64,000 bases of DNA from Dactylosporangium sp040605635 (lineage in GTDB: Bacteria; Actinomycetota; Actinomycetes; Mycobacteriales; Micromonosporaceae). How positions within the stretch are numbered: position 1 is the stretch's first letter; each line of letters begins with the position of its first letter. Made by a program: the position numbers and the translations under genes. The notes beneath the pieces were generated by a model, which was not told the DNA's origin, did not search any database, and worked only from the letters and a program-made list of their open reading frames with translations. The DNA lies in assembly GCF_040605635.1 (NCBI RefSeq), contig NZ_JBEXDG010000056.1, forward strand, positions 9,846 to 73,845. Reading direction: 5' to 3'. This document shows, in pieces, positions 50,882 to 59,809 of the stretch.

Positions 50882-52134
50882 CGGGGTCCTCCGCCCGTCG
50901 GTGCGGTCGCATATGTGGCAGGACCCTGCTCGCCGTCGAGCGGGAGAAGGCGCGCGCCGTGGGTGCCGCCTTCGAGGACCCGGCAGACGGCGGCGATCGT
51001 CTCGGCGGGTGCCGCGACACGTACCAGACACCTGACGTCGACCTGGGCGTCGGTGGCGGCACCGGGGACGATGACGAACGCCACGCTGGTGAACGAGCCG
51101 GGCACGGCGGCAAGCCGGTCACCGAGGGCGCCGACGGCCCCGTCCTGGTTGATCGAGGGCCAGTCCTGCACCCAGTAGGACCGGTGGGCAAGGCCTGCGG
51201 AGTGCCACGCGTCCCACGTCTCCCGCGGCTGGGGCGGCGGCGCCGCGTCGTCGGTGCGCTGCAGGTCGCAGGAGCGCTCCAGGGCCGTCAGGACCCCGCC
51301 ACGGTCGAGGATCCGCACGTTGACCCCGGCCCCGCGCAGGGTCCGCGCGACCTTGCGGAGCATCGCCGCGACGACGTCGACGGCGTTCTCGGCGCTCTCC
51401 GCGCCGGCTTCGGCGAGGGCCCGCGCGTCGAGGCGGACGGCGACCCAGGTGACCCGGTCGGCCGGGATCGGGGCGGCATCGAAGCGCTGGACCAGCTCCC
51501 GGTAGGAGTACGCGGCCGGCAGCGCCTGCTGCAGGTCGCTGCTGAGGAAGCCGAGGGTGTGCGTGACCACCTGCAGGGCGGAGCCGGGCTGGCCGGTGTC
51601 GGTGAGCGTGGTGACGAGCGACTCCAGCGGCAGGTGCCCGGACGGCCCGTCGGCCATCGCGGCCGTCGGGGTGACCTCCGCCACCGCGAACCAGCCGGCG
51701 TCGTCGCGGGCCACCCCGATCACGGAGTCGTCGGACACCGGCACGTCCTGGACGGTCAGCCGCGGCGCGAGCGTGCGCAGCAGGGCGAGCCGCGGGTCGG
51801 TGACCGGCTCGGCGGGGCGCCGCTTCGCGCGGCGGGTGAAGTGCCACGCGAGGACCCGGCGCTCCAGCCACCAGCGGCTCTTCTGCCGGCCGAGGGCGAC
51901 GACGGCGATGAGCAGCCCGGCGAGCGCGACCGGCACGATGACCAGGACACCCTGGTCGAGCACGGCGAGCAGGCCGAGTATCGCCGCCTCGACGACGACG
52001 ACCTGCAGCACGTGGACCGGCCCGAGGTGGCTGGGGCGCCGCCGCGGGGCAAGGGTCGCCGGGGACGGGTCGGACGCGGGTCCGACACCGACACGGGCCG
52101 AAGCCCGGACCGGCCCTTGGGAGTCGGTCGTCAC
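50878..52134 (-). CDS. eccE: EccE, type VII secretion component
   Basis: 418 residues, GTG with AGGAGG nine bases upstream; first gene of the minus-strand eccE-x-eccD-eccB unit. Two membrane helices near the N terminus (VLQVVVVEAAILGLLAVL and VLVIVPVALAGLLIAVVAL), then a cytosolic domain with RRVLAWHFTRRAKRR, VIGVARDDAGWFAVAEVTP and the family WVAVRLDARALAEAGAES. EccE sits at the edge of the ESX membrane complex. Divergent from the first GH26 gene with 156 bases between starts. Confidence 0.92.
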   Translation of the reverse strand: MTTDSQGPVRASARVGVGPASDPSPATLAPRRRPSHLGPVHVLQVVVVEAAILGLLAVLDQGVLVIVPVALAGLLIAVVALGRQKSRWWLERRVLAWHFTRRAKRRPAEPVTDPRLALLRTLAPRLTVQDVPVSDDSVIGVARDDAGWFAVAEVTPTAAMADGPSGHLPLESLVTTLTDTGQPGSALQVVTHTLGFLSSDLQQALPAAYSYRELVQRFDAAPIPADRVTWVAVRLDARALAEAGAESAENAVDVVAAMLRKVARTLRGAGVNVRILDRGGVLTALERSCDLQRTDDAAPPPQPRETWDAWHSAGLAHRSYWVQDWPSINQDGAVGALGDRLAAVPGSFTSVAFVIVPGAATDAQVDVRCLVRVAAPAETIAAVCRVLEGGTHGARLLPLDGEQGPATYATAPTGGGPR

Positions 52135-52290
52135 CTGCCGCTACCTCCTGCCGCTGTCAACCGCAGCGCCGCCGCGGGAACTCCGGTCGATCCAATCATA
52201 TGGACGTCGCCCTCGCGGTCCGGTGCTCGCTAGACTGGCGCCGCCCCGGCCCGGCGGACGGTGGCGCACCCACGGGGAAGGAATCCGATC

Positions 52291-53286
52291 GTGCTCACTC
52301 GGCGTCAGCTGCTGCTCACCGGTCTTGCCGCGGGCGTCGTCTCGGTGGCGGGCTGTTCGTCGGAGGACGCGAAGGCGGGCAACGGGCGCCCGCCGCGGGA
52401 GTTCGGCGTCGCATCCGACCCGTGGAAGGCCGCCGACTGGGCGAAGGCCGTCGGGGTGAAGCCGACGATGGTGATGGAGTTCGAGGCCTGGGAGCGCAAC
52501 CGGGGCCTCGACACGCACTTCCAGGCGGCCCGTGACCAGAAGATGAAGTCCTACTCGGTGACGTGGGAGCCGTGGGCGAGCGTCGACGCCGCCCGGCCCG
52601 AGGAGGCCGCGGCGGTCCAGCCGAAGTTCAGCAACGCCGCGATCGCCGGCGGTCAGCTCGACGCGTACATCCGTACCTTCGCCACCTCGGTCAAGAAGTC
52701 CGGACTGACGGTGTACATGCGGTATGCGCATGAGATGAACGGCGACTGGTATCCGTGGAGCCACGACCCGGCCGCCTATGTCGCGGCGTGGAAGCACATC
52801 GTCGAGGTGTTCCGCTCCGCCGGCGCCGGCAACGCGAAGTTCGTGTTCGCCCCGTCGCCCAACCTGTACCAGGGCCCGGAGCAGGACCAGGCATGGCTTG
52901 CCAACGTGCAGAAGTACTGGCCCGGCCCGGACCACGTCGACTACGTCGGCACGACGGTGATCAACCTGGGGAGCAAGAAGGCCTACCCGGTGAAGGCGTT
53001 CGTGCCGCGGCTGGAGATGCTGCGCACCACCTTCGCCAAGGACGTCATCCTCGCCGAGGTCAACGCCGCCGCGGAGGAGCGGGTCAAGTTCTTCACCGAC
53101 CTGCGCACCTGGCTCGGCACCCCCGACGTCGACTGGATCCGCGCGGTGATCCTGTCGCAGCTGCCGTCGCGCGGGCAGGCCGGCCTCGGCAACACCGTCG
53201 GTGACCTGAGCTGGCAGGTGGCCACCGACGCCGAGGCCAAGCCGATCATCAAGGCCCTCGTCGAGGACATCACCGCGAAGCGGTGA
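52291..53286 (+). CDS. GH26-like lipoprotein (beta-mannanase type)
   Basis: 331 residues from a GTG with GGAAGGA upstream. Signal: TRRQLLLTG twin-arginine then lipobox VAGC with Cys22, so it is exported (probably by Tat) and anchored to the outer face of the membrane. The domain is glycoside hydrolase family 26: VMEFEAWERN early, RYAHEMNGDWYPW with the acid/base Glu148, and VILAEVNAAAEE with the likely nucleophile Glu256. GH26 enzymes cut beta-1,4-mannan and related polymers. It converges with the second GH26 gene, eight bases between stops. Substrate inferred from family only. Confidence 0.85.
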   Translation: MLTRRQLLLTGLAAGVVSVAGCSSEDAKAGNGRPPREFGVASDPWKAADWAKAVGVKPTMVMEFEAWERNRGLDTHFQAARDQKMKSYSVTWEPWASVDAARPEEAAAVQPKFSNAAIAGGQLDAYIRTFATSVKKSGLTVYMRYAHEMNGDWYPWSHDPAAYVAAWKHIVEVFRSAGAGNAKFVFAPSPNLYQGPEQDQAWLANVQKYWPGPDHVDYVGTTVINLGSKKAYPVKAFVPRLEMLRTTFAKDVILAEVNAAAEERVKFFTDLRTWLGTPDVDWIRAVILSQLPSRGQAGLGNTVGDLSWQVATDAEAKPIIKALVEDITAKR

Positions 53287-53293
53287 GCGGCGG

Positions 53294-54367
53294 TCAGTGC
53301 GGCGGGGGAGCGGCCAGCTTGACCCCGGCCAGGCCCTTGCGGACGGCCTCGGCGATCGGCGGGTGGACGCTGAAGCGCCAGTCCGACGTGCCGCCCTCGT
53401 CCTTGCTGAAGTTGAACCAGATGAAGCCGACCATGTCCTGCCGGTTGCCCATCCAGGCGAAGAAGTCCGCGATCCACCGCAGTTGGTGCGGGCCCTTCTC
53501 GACGGCCGTCTCGGTGATGATGAGTGGTTTCTGGCTGAATTTGCGCACCGCGGCGATCGTCGGCTCGAACACCGCCGAGGCCTTGCTCTCCTCGACCGCG
53601 TAGCCGACCATGCCGATCCAGTCGACGTACGCGTCGCCCGGATACAGCGGGTCGAGCTTCACGCTCGGCACCGGCCGGATGATGTTGGGGCTCCAGATCC
53701 AGATCACGTTGGTGGCACCGACCGCGGCGAAGATGCCGTGGACGTGCCGCCACATCTCGGCGTACTCGCCTGGCTTGTTGCCGGACTGCTTCTCCGACCA
53801 CGGATACCAGTTGCCGTTCATCTCGTGCGCGAACCGGATCGCGACAGGCCACTTCTGGTCGCGTACGGCGGTGGCGAACCGTGTGATGTAGTCGTCGAAC
53901 TTCCCGGAGATGATCTTCGACAGGGCGTAGTCGGTCTGGTTCGGCCCCGACTTCACTCCCGCCCACGGCTCCCACGAGACGACCGGCAGCGCACCCTGCT
54001 TGTAGGTCTGCGGGATCGAGTCGGCGCGGAACTCCTGGGTCCACTTCACGAAGTACTGCACGATGGTCGGGTCGGCCCCGGCGGCCTTCGCTGCCGCGCC
54101 GATCTCGGCCGAGGACCACGGCGCCTGCGGTGCGCTGATGCCGAACCGCAGCCCGGGGATCGCCAGGATCTGCTCGCGGGTCGGTGCCGGCTTCTGCGCC
54201 TGCCGCCGGTTCTCCTCCGCGGCGGCCGCGTTGCCGCGGGACTGGGTGGAGTCCGGGTCCTTCGCCGCCGGGCTGAGGATCCACGCGGCCAGCCCGACCA
54301 CGACGATCGTGTTGGCGGCCATCCAGATCCGGAACGACCGCGGCGTCTCCCGCGTGTGCCTAGGCAC
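53294..54367 (-). CDS. GH26 beta-mannanase-like protein with membrane anchor
   Basis: 357 residues, GTG start overlapping the end of the GT2 gene. An N-terminal membrane helix (MAANTIVVVGLAAWIL), a linker, then the GH26 domain: VVSWEPWAGV, RFAHEMNGNWYPW with acid/base Glu182, and PLIITETAVEKG with nucleophile Glu286. Both catalytic residues are present. Last gene of a minus-strand unit GT-C, GT2, GH26. A glycosidase coupled to a processive synthase commonly trims or releases the polymer as it leaves the cell. Confidence 0.9.
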   Translation of the reverse strand: MPRHTRETPRSFRIWMAANTIVVVGLAAWILSPAAKDPDSTQSRGNAAAAEENRRQAQKPAPTREQILAIPGLRFGISAPQAPWSSAEIGAAAKAAGADPTIVQYFVKWTQEFRADSIPQTYKQGALPVVSWEPWAGVKSGPNQTDYALSKIISGKFDDYITRFATAVRDQKWPVAIRFAHEMNGNWYPWSEKQSGNKPGEYAEMWRHVHGIFAAVGATNVIWIWSPNIIRPVPSVKLDPLYPGDAYVDWIGMVGYAVEESKASAVFEPTIAAVRKFSQKPLIITETAVEKGPHQLRWIADFFAWMGNRQDMVGFIWFNFSKDEGGTSDWRFSVHPPIAEAVRKGLAGVKLAAPPPH

Positions 54368-55679
54368 CGAGCAGCACCGACCCGCACAACATGATCACTC
54401 CAGCGATGTAGGGCAGCACCAGCATCGGGTTGCGCCGCCGTTCCCCGGCGAACCCGCCGGCCCGCGTCCCCCAGCCCGCGTTGTGCGCCATCCGGAAGAA
54501 CCCGAGGACGCGGATCGGCATCAGGATGAACGTGTTGATGAGCATGAACACCGGCAGCGCGAAGACGTCGCCGGGGCGGTGGGCGAAGTGCCGGCCGAAC
54601 CGCAGCGCCAGGGAGGCGAGCGTCATCACGACCGTCAGCCCGAGGATGATCGCGACCCGCTGCCATGACTCGTCCGGCAGCATCAGGGCCCCGTACAGCT
54701 GCGACTTCAACCCGGTCGCGAGGGCGATGCCCCAGCTGACGAAGCACCCGACCAGCACGAACGGCACGAGGATGTCCGACAGGTAGAGCACCGCGAGCAC
54801 GGGCGCGTTGCGCAGCATCCACGGCAGCATGCGCAGGGTGTTGTACTGGGACCCGCGCGCCCACCGGTACTGCTGCTTGGTCAGCTTCGCCAGCTTCGTC
54901 GGCGCGTCCGTGAAGACCAGCGACGTCGACTGGTAGACGGTGCGGTAACCGGCCTGCAGCGTGTAGTTGGTAAGCGTCCGGTCGTCGCTGACCTCGAGGA
55001 ACACCCCGAGGAACCGCTCGGTCAGGAACCGGTCCATGCAGTCGACGAGGATCGAGCGGCGGAACGCGATCGTGCGTCCCGGCAGGCACCCGACGGTGCC
55101 CAGGACGCTCATCGCCGGCATCGAGTACTCGTTGCGCACGTTCTCCAGCCAGTCGGCCCAGCGGGTCAGCACGGTGCGGCCGGGATCGAGGATCCGCTGC
55201 CGGGTCGTGACCCCGCCGACCCGCGGGTCACGGAACGGCTTCACCAGCTCACGCAGGGTGTCGTTGGTCCAGACGGTGTCGGAGTCGACGAGGACGACGA
55301 CGTCGCCGCTGGACATCCCGACGCCGACGGCGACCGCGTTGCGCTTGCCCGGCGTCTCCGTCCACACCCAGCGCACCCCGACGTCGCTGCAGATCTTCTC
55401 AAGGATCTCGTTGCGCGGCCCGTTGATCACCACGATGATCTCCGTCGGCCGCTGTTCGCGGATCCGGCTGAGCACCTCGCGGAACAGGTCTTCCGGCTCG
55501 TCGACGACCGGGATGACGACCGAGGTGCTCACGTTGTAGGCGGCCTGCACGGGGCGGTACTGCCCGGCGAGCGTGACCCGTAGCAGCCACAGCAGCCACA
55601 CCCACAGCATGAACACCGCGAACGGGTAGACCGCGCCGCTCTTGACGAACGCGTTGATCTGCAGCAGGAAGGCCAGCAT
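54360..55679 (-). CDS. Processive GT2 synthase of the hyaluronan synthase/NodC type
   Basis: 439 residues from the ATG at 55679, two bases after the upstream stop. Membrane helix near the N terminus (PFAVFMLWVWLLWLL), catalytic GT-A domain, then several helices. Motifs: DSD at 132-134, SDDRTLTNYT (the GDD-type acidic motif), YQSTSLVFTD and QQYRW at 269-273. The run SDDRTLTNY...TVYQST...TD.P...QQYRW is closer to hyaluronan and chitin-oligosaccharide synthases than to cellulose synthases. It should make and extrude a beta-linked polymer. Which sugar is used cannot be read; the GH26 partner suggests a mannan-like chain, which conflicts mildly with the synthase type. Confidence 0.88.
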   Translation of the reverse strand: MLAFLLQINAFVKSGAVYPFAVFMLWVWLLWLLRVTLAGQYRPVQAAYNVSTSVVIPVVDEPEDLFREVLSRIREQRPTEIIVVINGPRNEILEKICSDVGVRWVWTETPGKRNAVAVGVGMSSGDVVVLVDSDTVWTNDTLRELVKPFRDPRVGGVTTRQRILDPGRTVLTRWADWLENVRNEYSMPAMSVLGTVGCLPGRTIAFRRSILVDCMDRFLTERFLGVFLEVSDDRTLTNYTLQAGYRTVYQSTSLVFTDAPTKLAKLTKQQYRWARGSQYNTLRMLPWMLRNAPVLAVLYLSDILVPFVLVGCFVSWGIALATGLKSQLYGALMLPDESWQRVAIILGLTVVMTLASLALRFGRHFAHRPGDVFALPVFMLINTFILMPIRVLGFFRMAHNAGWGTRAGGFAGERRRNPMLVLPYIAGVIMLCGSVLLGA

Positions 55680-55681
55680 GG

Positions 55682-57295
55682 TTACGCGGCCGGCTTGAGG
55701 GTGAACAGGGCGAGCGTCGCGCCGGTCAGGTTCCAGGTCTGGGTCTGGGTGTACCGCACGCGCAGCGCACCGTCCTTGCCCGCCTCCAGGCCGGTCAGCG
55801 GCGAGTCGAAGGTGCCGACCCGCACCAGCCACACCCGGGGCGCCGCGCCGAGGCAGGCGTCGACGTCGGGGCACTCGGTGGTCCGCAGCGTTCCGTTGTC
55901 GCGGGCGACCGTCTTCGCCAGGATGTCCTTCGGGCGGTGGTCCTGGGACAGGTAGCGCTCGACGATGTCACGCCCGGACTGCCCGTCGCCGGCGGCCGGG
56001 CCGTACACGATCGCATCGCCCGGTTTGCCCTGGGTGAACAGGACGTTGGCGAGCTCGTGGGAGGCCTGTCCGTGCCCGTCCTGCTGACGGATCGCGATCT
56101 GCTCCGGCAGGCCGATGAGCGCGACGACGACGGCCGCCGTCAGCCCGCGCACGATCAGGCCGCGGCTGAGGGTGATGGCGGCGAGGCCGGCCCAGCCGGC
56201 GACGGCGACGATCGTGATCTGGTCGGCGCCATAGGTGGTGAGGCGCACGAGCGGGAACAGCAGCGCGAGCGGAATCAGGGCCCAGGCGGAGTACACGACG
56301 CCGGGCTTGCGTCCCGACAGCGCGAGCAGGCCGAGGCCGAGCACGACGCCGCCGGCGAGCACCGAGCCGAACGTGTCGTGGGCGAGGTCGGTGACCGACG
56401 GCCACGCACCGGGGTCACCGTCACGCACCGGCGCACCGAACAGCACCATCAGCACGACCGCCGGAGCGGCCCCGGCCAGCGTCGCGAGCAGCCAGCCGAG
56501 GAAGACCTCACGCTTCATGGCCACGACGACGAACCCGTGGACTCCGACCAGCAGCAGCCCGGTCGCGTGGCTGACCCCGGTCAGGACGACGGCGAGGGCA
56601 TAGCCGACCAGCTGCCACGCCTTCGGCCGGTCGAGGTACTTGACCAGGGCGAGCGTGGCGAGGGCCGCCCCGAACAGGGTCAACGCCTGCGGACCCGCCT
56701 CCTGCGCGTAGCGGCTGGTGACCGGCAGCACCGCGACGAGCAGTCCGGACAGCACCCCGACCCGGGGGCCGCCGAGCCGGTTGCCGAGGATCGCGACCAG
56801 CGCGGCCGCGGCGGCCATCGCGATCGCCGAGGGCATCCGCAGCGCGAAGTCGGTCCGGCCGAAGACGCTCGCCCAGCCCTTCAGCAGCACGAAGTAGGGT
56901 GCGTCAGCGGCGCCGACCTCGTCGAGCAGGTCGAACACGACCGCCTTGGGCGCCCGGGTGAACCCCCACGCGGACAGTTCGCCGACCCGCATGCTGGCCC
57001 AGTTGAGCCGGATCAGTGCGACGGCGCCGGTGACGACCGCGGCCACGATCCAGGCGAGCGTGCCGAGGGCCCTCTCCCGGCCATACGGCGAACCCTCCAG
57101 CGGCGACACGCCCCGGGCGGCAGGCCGGTCGGCATCCCACTGATTCTGCCGGGCCTGGTTCGCCGTTTCGATCAGGACCCGCTCGGGCACGACGACGGTG
57201 CTGTCGTCGAGGTCGACGTCGCCCACGGTGCCGTCCGGCCCGGAGCGTTGCCTCGGCATGATGAACGTCTGATCGTTGTCGGTCACGGAGCTCAC
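55682..57295 (-). CDS. GT-C membrane glycosyltransferase (GT39/ArnT-like)
   Basis: 537 residues, GTG start. After a cytosolic N-terminal segment of about 80 residues (with LDDSTVVVPERVLIETANQ), some ten membrane helices follow, from LGTLAWIVAAVVTGAVALI to VVVALIGLPEQ. The first outer loop WASMRVGELSAW and ADAPYFVLLKGWASVFG fit GT-C enzymes, which transfer sugars from lipid-phosphate donors on the outer face. The C-terminal outer domain (YLSQDHRPKDILAKTV; ATLALFTLKP) is soluble. It heads the polymer unit and probably decorates the chain or a lipid carrier. Confidence 0.8.
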   Translation of the reverse strand: MSSVTDNDQTFIMPRQRSGPDGTVGDVDLDDSTVVVPERVLIETANQARQNQWDADRPAARGVSPLEGSPYGRERALGTLAWIVAAVVTGAVALIRLNWASMRVGELSAWGFTRAPKAVVFDLLDEVGAADAPYFVLLKGWASVFGRTDFALRMPSAIAMAAAAALVAILGNRLGGPRVGVLSGLLVAVLPVTSRYAQEAGPQALTLFGAALATLALVKYLDRPKAWQLVGYALAVVLTGVSHATGLLLVGVHGFVVVAMKREVFLGWLLATLAGAAPAVVLMVLFGAPVRDGDPGAWPSVTDLAHDTFGSVLAGGVVLGLGLLALSGRKPGVVYSAWALIPLALLFPLVRLTTYGADQITIVAVAGWAGLAAITLSRGLIVRGLTAAVVVALIGLPEQIAIRQQDGHGQASHELANVLFTQGKPGDAIVYGPAAGDGQSGRDIVERYLSQDHRPKDILAKTVARDNGTLRTTECPDVDACLGAAPRVWLVRVGTFDSPLTGLEAGKDGALRVRYTQTQTWNLTGATLALFTLKPAA

Positions 57296-57390
57296 AATGA
57301 TCTCGGGGTCAGGTCATGCCGACTGATCGGCGCCGAAGGTGGCGATCCTAGCGAACCTGCGCGTCTACGCGTGTTCCGCGGCAGATTCCA

Positions 57391-57842
57391 TCACGGCACC
57401 ATCGGCAACGCAGCCCCCGGCACCGGTGCGAGCAGCGCCGCATACGGGGTCGTCAGGTGGCTGTCGGCGCGGTCGAGCCAGCACATTACCGACGATGACG
57501 GGGCATGTCGCCGCGGTGCAGAACCACGCAGTGGGGTCGATCACAGTTGCCCGTTCGCGGCGGCGGCCTCCGCGACAAGCTTGCGCCGCTGCGGCAGGAC
57601 CAACGCTGTGTCCATCGGACGCGTGCAAGCTGTCAGGCGCTCTTCGTGTGCACGACGAGCCGCCAGCGGCGCTCCTCGGCAAGGCGCCGCATCGCCGGGA
57701 ACCACTGGGCGGCGTGCGAGTCGCCGAACAGCGCCACCACGGTCTTCGACGAGGGGTCACCGAACACGCACGCGGGGTCCTTGACCGAGGTGTAGTTGCG
57801 GTGGCAGCCGTCGCCGTAGATCTCAGGGACAGGCTGCGTCAG
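57391..57842 (-). pseudogene. Decayed SGNH domain of an OafA-type acyltransferase
   Basis: The minus strand keeps EIYGDGCHRNYTSVKDPACV, FGDSHAAQWFPAMRRLAEER (block I Ser) and VVHTKSA, then a stop. In a second frame RRKLVAEAAAANG and in a third IDPTAWFCTAATCPVIVGN, and in another DSHLTTPYAALLAPVPG (the Asp-His block). These are ordered pieces of the C-terminal SGNH domain of polysaccharide O-acyltransferases. The membrane acyltransferase half is missing, and at least three frame changes and an internal loss separate the pieces. It lies just past the xylanase stop, sharing its last bases. Confidence 0.8.
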
Positions 57843-59464
57843 TTCGCCGGGCGATCGCCGACGACCGCCCAGAATGCGGGCTTCGGCGCCAGGCCGGCGT
57901 CGAACAGCAGCGGCGCGTTCGTCCGCGGGATCGGGTACGTGTGCAGCCACGAGTCGTTGTCGGCGAGCCCCCAGAACGTCACCGAGCTGATCTTGTCGCG
58001 GTGCTTGAGGTACACCCCGAACAGCGCCTGGTACTGCGCCGCCTGCCGGGCCAGCAGCGCCGGCTGGACGGTCGTGTAGACGGACGTGTTGTCGGTGTAG
58101 ACGCTCACGTCGAGCTCGGTGACCTGTTGGTCGATGCCGAGCCTGGCGAACTTCTCGAGCGCCGCCGACACCTGTGCCGCCGTCGGGGCGGCGATGTTGA
58201 CGTGGGTCTGGTCGCCGATGCAGTCGATCGGAACGCCCTCGGCCTTCAGGGTGGAGACGAGCTGGTACATCGCGTCGCGGCGGGTCGGCTGGCTCAGGTT
58301 GAAGTCGTTGACGCACAGCTTCGCGGCTGGGTCGGCGATCCGCGCGGCCTGGAACGCCCGCTTGATGAAGTCGAGGCCGGCGAGCTGATACCAGCGGCTC
58401 GCGCGCATCGTGCCGTCGTCGGCGATCACCTCGTTGACGACGTCCCAGGTCTGGATCCTGCCGCGGTACTGCCCGACGACCGCCGCGATGTGGCTCTCCA
58501 TCCGCTGCAGCAGCAGGGCCTTGTTCTCCGCCGTGGGGGTCATCGGCTTGCCCGCCGGGTCGAGGAACACCCAGTCCGGGGTCTGGTTGTGCCACACGAG
58601 GGTGTGCCCGCGGACCTTCATCCCGTTGGCGGTCGCGAAGTCCACGATCGCGTCGGCCGCGGCGAACCGGTACGCCTGCGGCTGTGGCTCCGTCGCCGTC
58701 CACTTCAGCGCGTTCGTCGGGGTCACCGACCCGAACTGCCGCTTCAGCAGGTCGGCCTCCATGCCGGCGAGCTGCTGCTGCCCGACGGCCGCCCCGATCT
58801 CGAAACTCGCACCGAACGCCTCCTTCAGCGACGGCACCGTGACCTGCGGGCGGTCCGGCAGCGGCACCACCGTGAAATCGTCGACGTGGAACTCGCCGTC
58901 GCCGCTGACCGGGCTGATGTCCGCGGTGAGGACGTCGACCGCGGTCACCGGGGTGTACTTGGCCTCGAGACGCACCCAGCCGTCGGCGGTCACGTCGGCC
59001 GACGTCAGGACGGTGTCCTGGACCGCGGACGCCCAGCCCCACGACATCCCGAGCCGCAGCTTGGCCCCCGGGTCGTGCGCGGGCAGCCGCAGCCACACCG
59101 ACACCCCGTAGACGGTGCCGGGGCGCAGCTTCCCGGCGAGGTCCAGCGACGCGCCGGGCCGTTTGCCGTCCTTGCCGGTGACGAGCATGCTGTGCCGCCC
59201 GCCGTGTGCCGCCGTGGTCGACGGGCGGACCTGCCCGCCACCCTGCGCCTTCCAGCCCTGGGTGCCGTCCTCGAACCCCGTGTTGACGAGCGCGTTCGCC
59301 GGGACGGCCTCGGCCTGCGGCGCGGTCAGCCGCGCGTGACCGTTCGGCACGCTGGAGAACGCGGTGAGTGCCAGCAGGACACCGACGACCGGCACCGCGA
59401 CGAGCGCCCCAGCCGCGACGACGAGCGACCGTGTCCGCACGGGCGGCCACGGGGGAGTCTGCAT
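57839..59464 (-). CDS. GH10 endo-beta-1,4-xylanase with N-terminal carbohydrate-binding module
   Basis: 541 residues, ATG with GGAAGGGA about ten bases upstream. N-terminal signal or anchor (SLVVAAGALVAVPVVGVLLAL), residues about 57-205 a CBM4/9/22-type beta-sandwich (NTGFEDGTQGWKAQGG; GEFHVDDFTVVPLP), then GH10 from about 212. Catalytic acid/base Glu345 in WDVVNEVI and nucleophile Glu450 in VTELDVSVY; the usual KWTATEPQP and VRGHTLVWHNQTP segments are present. It hydrolyses xylan outside the cell. It stands 345 bases downstream of the secreted LamG-like gene. Confidence 0.95.
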   Translation of the reverse strand: MQTPPWPPVRTRSLVVAAGALVAVPVVGVLLALTAFSSVPNGHARLTAPQAEAVPANALVNTGFEDGTQGWKAQGGGQVRPSTTAAHGGRHSMLVTGKDGKRPGASLDLAGKLRPGTVYGVSVWLRLPAHDPGAKLRLGMSWGWASAVQDTVLTSADVTADGWVRLEAKYTPVTAVDVLTADISPVSGDGEFHVDDFTVVPLPDRPQVTVPSLKEAFGASFEIGAAVGQQQLAGMEADLLKRQFGSVTPTNALKWTATEPQPQAYRFAAADAIVDFATANGMKVRGHTLVWHNQTPDWVFLDPAGKPMTPTAENKALLLQRMESHIAAVVGQYRGRIQTWDVVNEVIADDGTMRASRWYQLAGLDFIKRAFQAARIADPAAKLCVNDFNLSQPTRRDAMYQLVSTLKAEGVPIDCIGDQTHVNIAAPTAAQVSAALEKFARLGIDQQVTELDVSVYTDNTSVYTTVQPALLARQAAQYQALFGVYLKHRDKISSVTFWGLADNDSWLHTYPIPRTNAPLLFDAGLAPKPAFWAVVGDRPAN

Positions 59465-59809
59465 GAGCCGGCGGTCCCTTCCAGCGTCGACGGTCGCTCG
59501 ATCGTAACCGCACGGTGGTGCCCGCCCCTGCCCGCGTACCTCTTGACCGCCGTCGCTGCGGAGGCCGGGCGCCACATCAGCAACGGACATCCACGATGAA
59601 CGCCCCACCGATCAGGCGCGCCATTGCAGTCCTCGCGCCGTGGCGTGTGTAGCCGCGCTCGATGTCGCGGCGGGGGTACTCGGGACTCACGCGGGGTTCG
59701 ACAACGTCGGCCGGGTCGATGTGGAAGGCACACGACACCAGCCCCCGGTGGACGGCATGCGACCGGTCACCGGGGGCTTCGATCTGCCCGGGAGGTGCGC
59801 GCCTCGGGA
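59465..59809. other. Intergenic region with a possible coding tail
   Basis: 345 bases between the LamG-like gene and the xylanase. The minus strand at about 59577-59760 reads SCAFHIDPADVVEPRVSPEY, then RRDIERGYTRHG and LIGGAFIVDVRC before a stop, which looks like real protein but has no clear start of its own. No family recognised. The rest carries the xylanase leader. Confidence 0.3.
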
